This document shows positions 25,001 through 37,000 of a DNA stretch of 64,000 nucleotides, piece by piece. A program made the translations under genes and the position numbers. The DNA lies in NCBI GenBank assembly GCA_019095985.1, contig CM032669.1, positions 4,478,806-4,542,805 on the forward strand, given 5' to 3'. The notes below the pieces were generated by a model that saw only the letters and a program-made list of their open reading frames with translations, searched no databases and was not told the DNA's origin. The stretch is from Streblospio benedicti (taxonomy: Eukaryota > Annelida > Polychaeta > Spionida > Spionidae). Numbering within the stretch: position 1 is the stretch's first letter; every line of letters starts with the position of its first letter.

Positions 25001-28000
25001 AGTAGTACATTGAAGCTATATATGAAGTTTGGCGACAATCGGCCAAATACTTCTCCCTAAAGTGCGGTAACAAAATAAAAATTCATGACATTTTTATTAA
25101 AACACGCCATAACTTCGTCAAAAGTAGGTCAAAGTACACCAAAATCTAATCAGGTCTGGAGAGTAGTACATTGAAGCTAAATATGAAGTTTGGCGACAAT
25201 CGGCCAAATACTTCTCCCTAAAGTGCGGACTGACGGATGGCCGCCGGCCGGCCCGGACGACGGACGAAAGGTGATCACAAAAGCTCACTTGCTGTTTCAC
25301 GGCAGGTGAGCTAATAAAAACGCTTCGTAACTTCATCAAAAGTAGGCCAAAGTACATCAAAATCTAATTAGGTCTGAAGAGTAGTACAATAAAGCTAAAC
25401 ATGAAATTTGGTGATAATACCGTATACAACCATCCCAGCGCCCAGGGTGTTTAGATTGAAATTTTCTCAAAAGAGGGGATGGGCACTTGCTCGGATGTGA
25501 GACTGTATATTATTTGGTGGTCAAAAAACTAATTTTCGGGTAGTGCCGTAACCAATTAAACCTAACTTAAATCATTTATTTATTCAAATTATTTTGTTTT
25601 TGAAGGAGTTTTCATGGCTATAGTAGTTACTAATAGATAAATGATGTGTCAAACGATGATTAGCACATATTTATCTATTCAATTAAGTCCAGATAAAAAC
25701 GAAATCACATATTGAGAATATCAACTGGGCAAAAATAGGGGTCCGAAAGTAAGGGGAACATTGGAAAATGATTATATCATGATTATGTGAAAGGGGGGCA
25801 CTTAACAACATTTGCAGAAAGAGGGGGGTGCCGGTTCCACGGGGGGTGGGCTTTTGGATGGTCGTATACGGTAGGTCAAATACTTCTCCCTGTAGAGTGG
25901 TAACAAGGTATTAACATGTATCTTTCATTAATTTGTCAAAGTAGGCCAAAGTACACCAACATCAATTCAACTGTGGAGACTAGTATGGTGAACAAAATCG
26001 TACAGTTTAATGATCATAGGTGAAATACTTTTATGGTGTAAAAAGCGACGGTAAAGATTCCAGTGTGCCTTCCATATCTCAAAGGACTTTCGGAAAAACT
26101 GAGTCATATTTTCCGTGAACATGGGATCAGTACATACCATAAGCCTGTGAACACCATAAAGTCAATGCTACCTTCTCCCAAGGACAAGTCTCCAGACAGT
26201 GCCAAGTGTGGCATAATCTATGAGGTCAACTGCCCTCAGTGTCAGGATACATGTGTTGGAGAGATAGGCAGGACCCTGAGCACCAGAGTCAAGGAACATT
26301 TGAATCCTAAACGCGTTCCAACAGCAATTGGGGACCATATCAAGGATACAGGGCACAAGATCAGCCCTAGTGACTTTAGAGTGGTGGCACGTGAGGAACT
26401 GGAGCTGCGCAGGAAGATCCGTGAGGCCATTGAGATCAGAGAGCGCCAACCCCGGATGAACGTCGACACCGGCTACGACTTGCCCCCCGTGTACACAGCA
26501 CTGCTGTCACATGATCGTCAAATCCGTGGCGGTCATGTGATCCAGTGAGAGGATCTTTTTCATTAGGCCTGACAAAGCTCTTGAGAGAAGAGCGAAAGTC
26601 TTGCCAAAGACAAAATGACAGGTTCCAATAGGTAGCTATATAACTAATTAAACATTTATACGATGGAACCCAATAGAAGCTTACATTCTGTGAAGTCATA
26701 AACTGTTCCCAGGAGACAGATAAACACAAATTCGTAATAATTTGTTTTCGAAAACACATCGTAATTTCGTCAAAAGTAGGCCAAGGTACACCAAAATCTA
26801 AAATCAGCTCTGTAGAGTTGTACAGTGAAGTTTGGTGATCATAGGTCAAATACTTCTCCCTGTAGAGTGGTAACAAGCACCTAACGCTCATAAGTTTGTC
26901 AAATTAGGCCAAAGCATAGTACAAACAAAATTTTTAAAGATGTACTTTTTTCCTCAAATAAGACATATTCAATTGGCATAGCAATAGCTCAAGTAGTCTT
27001 CGAGTTATCAGCCTGTTTATTTTGGGCGAACGAACGGACGGACACGGCCAGAAGCAAAGCTAGAAATCACCCTCCTGAATGGGGGAGATTTAATTTGCAC
27101 AGAAAAACAACAACAAACAAATGGATGAAACTATAAGAATGTAAAGATAGTGAACAAAAATGTCAAGTTTGGTGATGATAAGTCATAAACTGTTCCCACA
27201 AGACAGATAAACACAATTACGTAATAATTTGTTTTTAAAAACACATCGTAACTTCATCAAAAGTAGGCCAAAGTACATCAAAATCTAATCAGCTCTAGAG
27301 AGTGGTACAACGAAGCTAAATATGAAGTTTGGTGACCATAGGTCAAATACTTCTCCCTGTAGAGTGTTAACAAGGTTTATTATGTAACGCTCGTAAGTTC
27401 AAAAGTAGGCCAAAGTACACCAATATCAAATCACGTGAGGAGAGTGATATAGACATACCAAATGTCAAGTTTGGTGATGATAAGTCATAAACTGTTCCCA
27501 GAAGACAGATAAACACAATTACGTAATAATATTTTTTTTTAAAACACATCGTAACTTCATCAAAAGTAGGCCAAAGTCATCAAAAGTAATCAGCTCAAAG
27601 TACACCAAAATCTAATCAGGTCTGAGAAAAAGTAGTACACCAATATCAAATCACGAGGAGCTACATATGAAAGTTTGGACAGACAATCGGCCAAATACTT
27701 TTTAAAACACTCCCTAAAGTGCTGCAACAAGATATTTGTACCGAAATACTTCTCCCCTAAAGGTCACAAGATAAGTTAAGTTCGTCAAAAGTAGGCCAAA
27801 GTACAAACAAAAATTTTTGAGACATATGATTGTCCTCAAACTAAACATATTTAATTTTCAAAGCAATAGCTCTCATGGTGTTCAAGTTATAAGCTTTTAA
27901 GCATGTGGACGTGGGCGGATGGACAGACAGACGGACAGCACTAAAGCTAGAAATCTCCCCTCGGACTTCGTCCGGGGAGATTTAATATAGTGAGCATAAT

Positions 28001-31000
28001 TTGTACAGAAATAATGAGGGTGCATGAAGGAGAGGCTGTTGGGTGGTAGGTCCCAAATGACTTTGATGACTACTTTGAGTGCATGATCATGATGATTGCA
28101 ATGCTGGTTGACACTCAGACTGACCTGGAAAACCCCCGGGGGCATTTGGTTTCTTAGTTCCGAGCCACGCCCCTTTTTACGTCAGCCAGCCAATCAGCAA
28201 GCGGCCTCATACAAACATACGCAGGTGCGCTATCATGGTCTCACAAGCTTTGTCTCCTCCCGTAGTAAACAGTGAGAAATTGTCATGTTTTGACACCAGA
28301 TTCTTGAATGAAAATGTGCTAAACGTCTTAATTTTTCAGTTGGGATGCACTACCTTTCCTCTTTTCTACATTGTATCCAATGTATACCTATCAATTATCG
28401 ATTTAGAAGAGTTATGACGTTGTAGTAAAAACACTACCGCACACTGTCACTGGCATTTTGACAGTTTTACGTCTGAGACAATAACGTTTCTGGCGCCTCC
28501 ATAAATACTTAATTTTTGTCCACGCGTAAAAATTGTCCACTTGTACACAGAATCTTATCGCGGTTCTTATTTTCAACATCTAGTTATAAGAATATGGATT
28601 TTTATGTCTAGATTATCTTCCAAATATGTAGCGAGTGCATGTAGCTAGTGCTGCCCTCGATTCAAAGATCGGTTCGAGGTGCACTTTATAAAGACGAATT
28701 TCTAAAAGTTCTCATACTCGTAAAATAATATGACTGCTGTGAGTCATCATAAAGGGTACAGATGATACGAAAATGAACATAAAACAGCTTACTTGAGTGA
28801 AAGACTATAAAAACGTCTTCAAATATATTGTGTCGTATGCATACAGCCGTGTAAGCTGTCAAATTTCTTCATCACCAGCACACACGCACAAACCACTGTG
28901 ATTTTCAAACAATGTGCGTGATTTGAGAAACATCCTTTTGTCCATGTCTTCATAACCAGTTCATAATTGATACGATGTGTTAATTCTTGATGGGTATGTT
29001 ATTGTAACGATGATAATCCATTCGTTTCACAAATTTATCACTATTTGGCAATTTAAAGGTGACGCCATTTGCAAGGACATATGAGCCTTTATCACACGCC
29101 GTAATTTGTCAACACTGACCATAGCACGATGCAATTAAGAGCAGCGGCTGGTAGTGTATGTAAAAAGATTGAAAACTAAATGCCCCAGCAAATCTTGATT
29201 ATCAATGATTTCTGAGAATACTTCTGGTATGTTGTAGAACAGAGGTTACCGAATTTATCCCAAGTTAAAACTAAGAAGATCAGCACAATTTTAATTCAAC
29301 ACTCTTGGGTAAAAAGTCGGCAATTTCTCTCTATTTACTACGGGCGATAGGAATGTTTGTAAGACCCACGTGGTATTTACTATCGAACTATGAATAAGGT
29401 GGTAATTTGAACAGTTTTCACAACTCCCTTAGGTGCATACAATGAAATGTTTGTGCATAGGATTCTTTTTTCTTCAGACGTATCTACATGTATCTTGTAT
29501 TTCACCAGTTCATCAGTAGTGTTTATTACCACTTCCTGGAGAGTATTCAGTGCTGTCTTACCTGTTGCTTGCCAAAGACGCCAATGAACTTGTTGGGCAT
29601 CGGAACTGAGAGTTGTGGCGAGCGAGTTGTGAAAAATGTGGTCAGATTTTCTTTTCAACTTTTCTTAAGGGAGCATAAATTACCATACAGGGGGGGGGTT
29701 GGTCAATTGTTGAGGCGTATCGCACGATTTTCACATTGGCTATACACCCATGGGGGGGGGGGGGGGGGGTTGGTCAGTTTTCTAATACTGCAATACTCAG
29801 ATCTTTTTGTAAAAGGAAGCAAAAATATACTAAATACGATTGATCTTTCATAAAACAGTTTTAATTTTTCTTGCATGAAATCATCATTTAGAAGTATACA
29901 AATCAACACACTAAATATGAATGAAGAAGCTGGTGATTACTAATGCCAAAATAATATTTGATCATACCAAGTTGCATGTTCACCAATTAAGACATATAAC
30001 AAAGGCCAACAAAGTCTGTGATTGTTCACACTGAAATAAAACTTTCTTATACAACCATATAAGGCCGTAGTATGCGATATTTTGTTGTATGTTCACATAT
30101 AAGCTACATCGCTAGAGATATTGTAAGGCATGAAAGGACCTAGCGACGGGGTGACAAGAGATTTTTTCATTCATATCATATTTAAACTGCGCTGATCACA
30201 TGCAAGAGACATACTGACGTCGCTAGGCATTTTTTCAGTACACAAGCAAAAGAATCACATGGGCGACATAGCTTTATTACTTGTATGTGAACTGTTCAAT
30301 ACAAAAAATGATATGAGCGTAAAAATCGCCACTCTCCCCATCGCTATTTGGCTATTGATAGCATTAGCATGTGAATGTAACCTTAGATGAAGACAAAAAT
30401 AGTCATACCGTATTCTCATGTATACAGGCACATGCGCCTTAAACCAAAAAATCGCTATTTAGGGGTCTCCCGGGGGTCATGTTTGATCTTGGATATAGAC
30501 CCATGGCCCTTTATATGAACACTAGCTGTATACCCAGCGCTGCTCGGGTTGAAACAGAAGAGAGCCGGAACACATTAAATCCTCCTCCCTCCTCATCCTT
30601 CCCTCTGTACCCCAGATTAAACAGATTCAATGTTCCACCCTCCCCTACCCTTCCTTTGGCCGCCACCCCCCTCTTCTCTTCCCAACCCTCTCTACGTCAT
30701 CCCCATACATACAGGTCCAGATCAGTCTAAATGAATCTCCATCAGCCCCTTCCTACTGCTCGTGTTGAAACATGAAATCTGGAACAGATTAAATGCTCCT
30801 GCCTTCCCAGATTATGTCCTCCCCCCTTCACCTGATTTCCTCACTACCAACCTCCCCCCCTCCCCCCTCAAACCACCACACCTCAGCCTAACATGAACAC
30901 ACAAAGCCTGTCTGCACCCCTCCACTGTTTTGTGACGTGCAACGTACGTTTGACATATGCAAACGTTTCACGTATTACGTACCTTTAACAAACATGGCCC

Positions 31001-34000
31001 TGTGAGCAACCTTTCTATAAAAATCTTTTTTCTTGTTTTTATAATTAACACCAATTTATTTGATTTGAAATGTGACATTATAACGACCACCAAGTTGTCC
31101 TGAATGTACATACATAATTTGGAGTGTGTACGTCGTGTGGTTAAAAAGCCTTTTGTGACGCAAAAAATCGCCTCTTCCTTTATATATATAGATGAAGCAC
31201 ATCCCACCTAGAACCATCAATATATTCACTGTGAGTAATTTTCCTTGGTGTATATGCCATAATATACAGTATATCCACAAAGATAACAAACTCACGTAGT
31301 AACCACCAACATTCATTATCGCTCAGCCGCGTACATTCTCGGTGTCAAATAGATTGTCGTGGTATTTGCCGATTGTAGTTCTCAAATTTTATATAATTGT
31401 ATAATCTGATAGTTACATAATCCTAATAATCTATTACAAATGCTCGTCGGAAAATCAAAATAACTTACTTATTTATAAAGAAAAAAATGCAAATGATGTT
31501 TCCGCCTCAGTGCGCATGCTCAGTAATTGAAATGCCCCAAGCAAAATCGAAAACGAAATTAGATCTATTCGATAAATTGTTCGCTTAACACACCATTTCC
31601 GCAAGTAATATTAAGATAGAATTTTTTTAAAATTTTCTCTTGAAACATGCTTTTAGTCTTTGTTATAGGCCCGTGGGCCTTAATACGAACACATAGCGCA
31701 CTCTCAATGTTAAGCCCATGCTGCTGTTTGCAAGAGAATACGGTATAAAATTTTCACACTGTAGGTGAAAATAATGGAAAAAACAAAACAAAAAAACACA
31801 CACTGTAGTGATGAGGTGGAAAAATTAAATTAAATGATGGAGGGGTAATAAAAATATATATATGTCATATACATTTAAACATGAAAGGAACTTCAATCTC
31901 ATTTGTAGATATGCAATTCATATGCAAAGTCATTTCATATTTCATATAAAGTGAATTGAATGTTGCATTTGTCAATTGTCATTCTCGAATACAGTAATCC
32001 ATAAGTAATATTCAAATAATCTATTACAAATAACTTGCCACAAAATAGAAATAACTATTTTTTTTTTTTTTTTTTTTTTTTTTAGGAAAAATATATAGAC
32101 ATGGACATTTCAGTTCCAGTAAGTAAGCTCAGTAGTTCAAATATCCCATGCACGCTGTGAAACCAAAATCGAAGTGCAAGTCTGTAGTAACATGACTTCA
32201 CTAATTGCAAATAGCGTCCTTTATATTTCAACACATCAGGCAACAAATTAACCCCTGGGTGCTTGCATATACATAACCTGCAGACCCCCTTCCGTGCCGA
32301 CACGCATATTATTTCGAGCAATAAAACGTGTGATCGTGAACAATAAAACGTCTTCAACGATAGTTTTTTTTATGTCTGAATGATGTGTTCAACAACAATT
32401 ATTGCAGAGTCCATAATAATTTGTATTTCATAATAAAAATTGGTTAATGTGTACGAAATCACATGTAGTTTCTTATTTTTACCATTAGGTGGTCGTATTG
32501 TTTAATCTGTATGTTAAACAAATACTGTAAAGTAATGTTGGAAGAATTCCCCGGTTCGAATTTGACAGGTCGGTATCAAATTTTAAACTGCGGATTATCA
32601 CAACTTATACTAATCATAGCAACATTTGATTCAGTCTATAATTCAAACACAGCATAAATCATCATGTACCTCTAAGAGCACATATTTACTCACAATATTT
32701 TGCTCCATAAATGCCTTCAAACATCACGATACTTAATGTCAGCCACTCATATTTCATCTTTGCTAAGTCCGATTGGAAATGTGAATTATTTCGTTAGAGA
32801 TATAAGTTCTCTGACGTCCACACTTGATCTGTAGTTTGCCAATCACCTTTCTTGTCATCCGGATTATAAGATATAATTAGATGAGGCACGGGAGACGAAT
32901 AATATTAAGAACCTGAATCTGCCAGTGAATTTTCCTTTGTTGAGAATACAGCCTAGTATGTGTTCAATGACGTTATGTCTATCTATGTCTACATAAAACG
33001 TGCTACAAAATATGCAAAACGTTTTTTTGGGGTACAACAGACTGTACGGCAATAAAATTGCATGAACATGGTGGCAAACGGGGTGTCACTCAATTTTCAT
33101 GGACACCATAGGGGCGATGGGGGGTGCTCACTTTCCATTTATGCCATAGGGGTGGGGGTCGATCGATTTGATAATTTTCTCTTCGCCAAATGACTGATCC
33201 CCCCTGTACAATAAAATATGCAAGCTCCCTAAAAGAAATATTCTCATTTTTTGGTTCAACCCTTGCCAATCAATGTGGCAATGTTTGTGAATGTACTAGC
33301 TACAGTACCCATGCTATAATATCTATAAAACTTGAGCTATAAACGTGAACATCAGGGATGGGGTCAATTCCAATGGAATTGTGGAGTTCAATTCAAATTC
33401 AAATTCCACTTCGGAATTGAAATTGGAATTGGAATTGAACATCTGATAGAAAAATGAAATTAGAATTGGAATTGAGGTTAATCTCCCCAATTCCACTCCA
33501 ATTCCAGATCAATTCCATTTCAACTTCACTATTCTTTAATTCATTTCCATTTCAACTTGATTTCAAATATAGGCATAGTATAGTAGAAGGTAAATAAACT
33601 TGAAGCCCTTGAAGCCCTGAAGATCGCCACATGCAGACCCAAGCTCAACCTGAACCAAGGCAAGATGGTCCCCCCAGTTCTGACAAGACTTCTTCACGTG
33701 ACTGGGAACTCCATCCATCACGTAACTCAATGCGGAAGCAGAGTGCAAAACAACAACATTCGGCGCACTTTGCCAGAAAAGCTTGATGCAGGTGGAACGT
33801 CCACTGAAACGTCGCTTCTTGACGAGAAGAGAAGCATCTGAGTAGGTTTATTTACCTTCTACTATGATGAATCCAGATGCTAAGAAATCACTACTAAATG
33901 ATATAGGCATAGTAGCCAACTTCTCACATCAAAGCAATACAGGACTTTTGATTTTGGTATTGAAGTAAAGTACTGACCAGTGGTTTGTTGTTCCCTTTGT

Positions 34001-37000
34001 TAATCATGTGAACTTCAATGGAAGTGACACCTTTGCACAGGTTAGTAAAACAAAAGAAATTTTTAAAGGAAAGAATTCCTCAACAAATACTGAAGTTGAC
34101 ATAACAATTCACTGTGTTTGCTTAAACTGTTTCTATATAATTGAAATTAGTTAGAGAAAGCAAAGGGCACATGCCTCCTGTGGCCTCCCACCCCCTTGAT
34201 TTGCCTATGTGCTGCCCATCTGATTGTGATTCCTACATGTGCTTCCGTGGTTCCTACATGTGCTTCCAAGGCCTATTCGACAGGAAGTTGGACATGTGAC
34301 CAAAAAGTCGTGGGTTTGATTCCTGGTCTGGTCTGGTGGTAGATGTTGAGCGAACTCATATGTAACAGGCTGCATACTGCTCCTTTGTACCTCCATGTTA
34401 GATAGGTTTCGGTGAGGGAGCAAGAATGCCAATGACCTGGTGTAAAGCAAAATAACAGTGAATTGCGTGTGACCATTTATTTACTGCAAGGATCCTAACT
34501 CTAACAAAAAAGCATGATCATATAACTCCTGTTTTGAAAAGCCTGCACTGGCTCCCTGTCAAGCAACGCATAATTTTCAAGATTCTAACACTTACTTTCA
34601 AATGCCTCACTGGACTTGCACCATATTACCTGTCTGAACTCTTACAACCATACTAACCACCTAGATTACTGCGGTTATCAAATAATCGATTGCTCAAAGA
34701 ATTTAGATCAAGAACCAAGTCGTATGGTGATACAGCATTTAAAACAGCAGCACCAAAATTATGGAATAAACTTCCACTGTCCATTCGACAATTCAAAACT
34801 CTTGCATCCTTTAAATCACAACTAAAGCACCATTTGTTTAAGGAGGCCTACAAGCGTACATGAACATTTAGTGGAATTTACGCTATACAAATTGTATTGT
34901 ATATTGTATTGTATTGTATTGTAAGTATGCAGCTTTTATGGATTTTATGCAGACTTTTTGGAATGGGTGCAGTTGCCAGTGCATGCATAGTTTGTACTAC
35001 ATATATAGGTAGATGTATATTTGAATTTTGATAATCTGATAATCTGAGGTTGGTGTGAAGCAGAGTAGGGTGGATGTAGATTTGACTTTGAAACCCACAC
35101 AGGACTCTGACGGCTACCCTATATGTCAGATCATAAAAATGTCCATAAAACAGTTTGTGTTGTGGTCCAGCATTGTTTATCCATATAGAATACAAGTGCT
35201 ATGCGTGCGTAAAAGCAGCAGCCGCAGCATAAGCAGCAGCAGCAGCAGTAGCAACTATGACAATAATACCATACCAATTGAATGGTGGACAATGAGACGG
35301 GGACCAATGAGATGTACTCGTCTGAAGCATACTATCTTTAAGCAATATGCATGTGATAATATGTCAAACAGTTTTCCCAGGACTGAGGTCACAACATATT
35401 CAAAGTGAAATAATTTTAAAAAAAACATCAGAACTTCCTAAAAAGTAGGTCAAAGTACACCAAAATCAAATCAGTTGTGGAGAGTAATTTATCAAAGAAT
35501 AATATAAAGTTTGGTGACAATACATGTAGGTCAAATACTTTACCCAGTACAGCGGTAATTATCAAAGAATGAACACTTCTCTCATCTTGGGTTTCTTCAT
35601 TCATAATATATATTAGAATTTTTTAGATACCAATAGAAACCATTGGGGCTCACATTTTGGCGAGGCTTTCGCTCTTTTCACAAGAGCTTCTTCAGGCCGA
35701 ATGACGGTCCTTAGTTGGTCATGTGACCGCCATGGCTGTGGCAGTCACATGACAGCAGTGGCAGGAAAACGGGGGGAAGGTCGTAGCCGGTGTCTCAGTT
35801 CATCTCAGGGCGCCGTACCCGGATTTCCACGGCTTCCCTGATCTTTCTACGGATTTCTAAGTCCTCACGCGCCACAATTTTGAAGTCTCTGGGGCTGATG
35901 GTATGGCCCGTGTCTCTAATATGGTCACCTACAGCGGTGGGCACTCTCTTGGGGTTAAGGTGCTCTTTTATACGTGTACTCAGCGTTCTTCCGGTCTCAC
36001 CAACATAAGTGTACCGACACTGTGGACACCGTACTTCGTATATAATCCCACATTTAGAGTCATCCGGAGACTTGTCCTTTGGAGTGGGCAACATGGATTT
36101 GATGGTGTTGGCAGGGAAAAAAGATTTTTATTCTCACTTATTGCCCCATGGGCTTATATTCGAACATTAAGCCCATCTTCGATGTTAAGCCCATGGGCTT
36201 TTATGCACGGGAATACGGTAATCAGCTCTGGAGAGTAATACAATGAAGCTTAATGTCTAGTTTGGTGGTAATAAGTCAATATTTACTGTAGAGTGGTAAC
36301 AAGGTATTAACACGTAACACATATAAGTTCTTCAAAGGTAGGCCGAAGTACACACAAATCAATTCAACCGTGGCGACTAAAATAGTGAAGAAAATTGTAG
36401 TTTGGTGGCAATAATAATGTTTTTAAAGCACATCATAACTTCATCAAAATAGGTCAAAGTACACCCAACTCTAATCAGCTCTGGAGAGTAGTACAATGAA
36501 GCTCAATATTAAGTTTGGTGATTATAGGTCTACTACTTCTTCCTGTAGAGTGGCAACAAGGTATTGTCATGTAAGACTCATTAGTTCGTCAAACGTAGGC
36601 CAAAGTACAAACAAAATTTTTGAGAAGTAAATTTTTGCTCAAAGAAAACATATTCAATTTGCAAAGCGATAGCTCAAATAGCATTCATTTATGAGCCATT
36701 TTATTTTATACGGTAAGATGCGGACGCAGACAGAACAAAGCCAGATTTAATTACTTACCTATTTTTATGAATTCGTTAGGTCTAACTGCAAAATCGCAAC
36801 ATTAAACAGCCAAAAATTTGCGGTGATGTACCTGTGTTTCTCTGTAGCATAGAACGCTTTTCACACGGAAGTGGTTAATGGATGACATCTGTGCAGGGAT
36901 ATGGTTGTACTCAAAATGCTCGGCCATCTTGTCAAAACGTGACCGCTTCCGGAAGCTGAAGATGGACGAGCCTTTGTTGATGTTGATGATGCCCTGTCTG

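Larger units (their letters stand above)
24054..27091. mobile_element. Tandem-core element, copy 2 (composite, with nested insertions)
   Basis: The left end GAACGCCAAAAATCTCCCC matches copy 1; the right end GGGGGAGATTT is at 27081-27091. The array of ~150-bp monomers is broken by a Helitron-like element (24182-25314), an inverted-repeat element with TA duplication (25420-25871) and a Penelope-like fragment (about 26036-26694). Monomer words such as GAAGTTTGGTGACCATAGG are well conserved, so the array is fairly young. Confidence 0.75.
35413..36748. mobile_element. Tandem-core element, copy 4 (interrupted)
   Basis: Monomers (AAAAGTAGGTCAAAGTACAC at 35441 onward) run to a decayed right end near 36740 (CCAGATTTAA). 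A Penelope-like fragment (about 35568-36115) and a CCGTATTC-family piece (36117-36224) sit inside. More diverged than copies 1 and 2. Confidence 0.65.

Noticed and set aside
26168-26469. Frames on the - strand opposite the Penelope fragment
   Set aside because: They are shadows of the GIY-YIG frame, which alone has family motifs.
28235-28417. 60-codon frame after the promoter-like cluster
   Set aside because: Short, no recognised motif; the ATG may be chance, so only the promoter-like words are listed.
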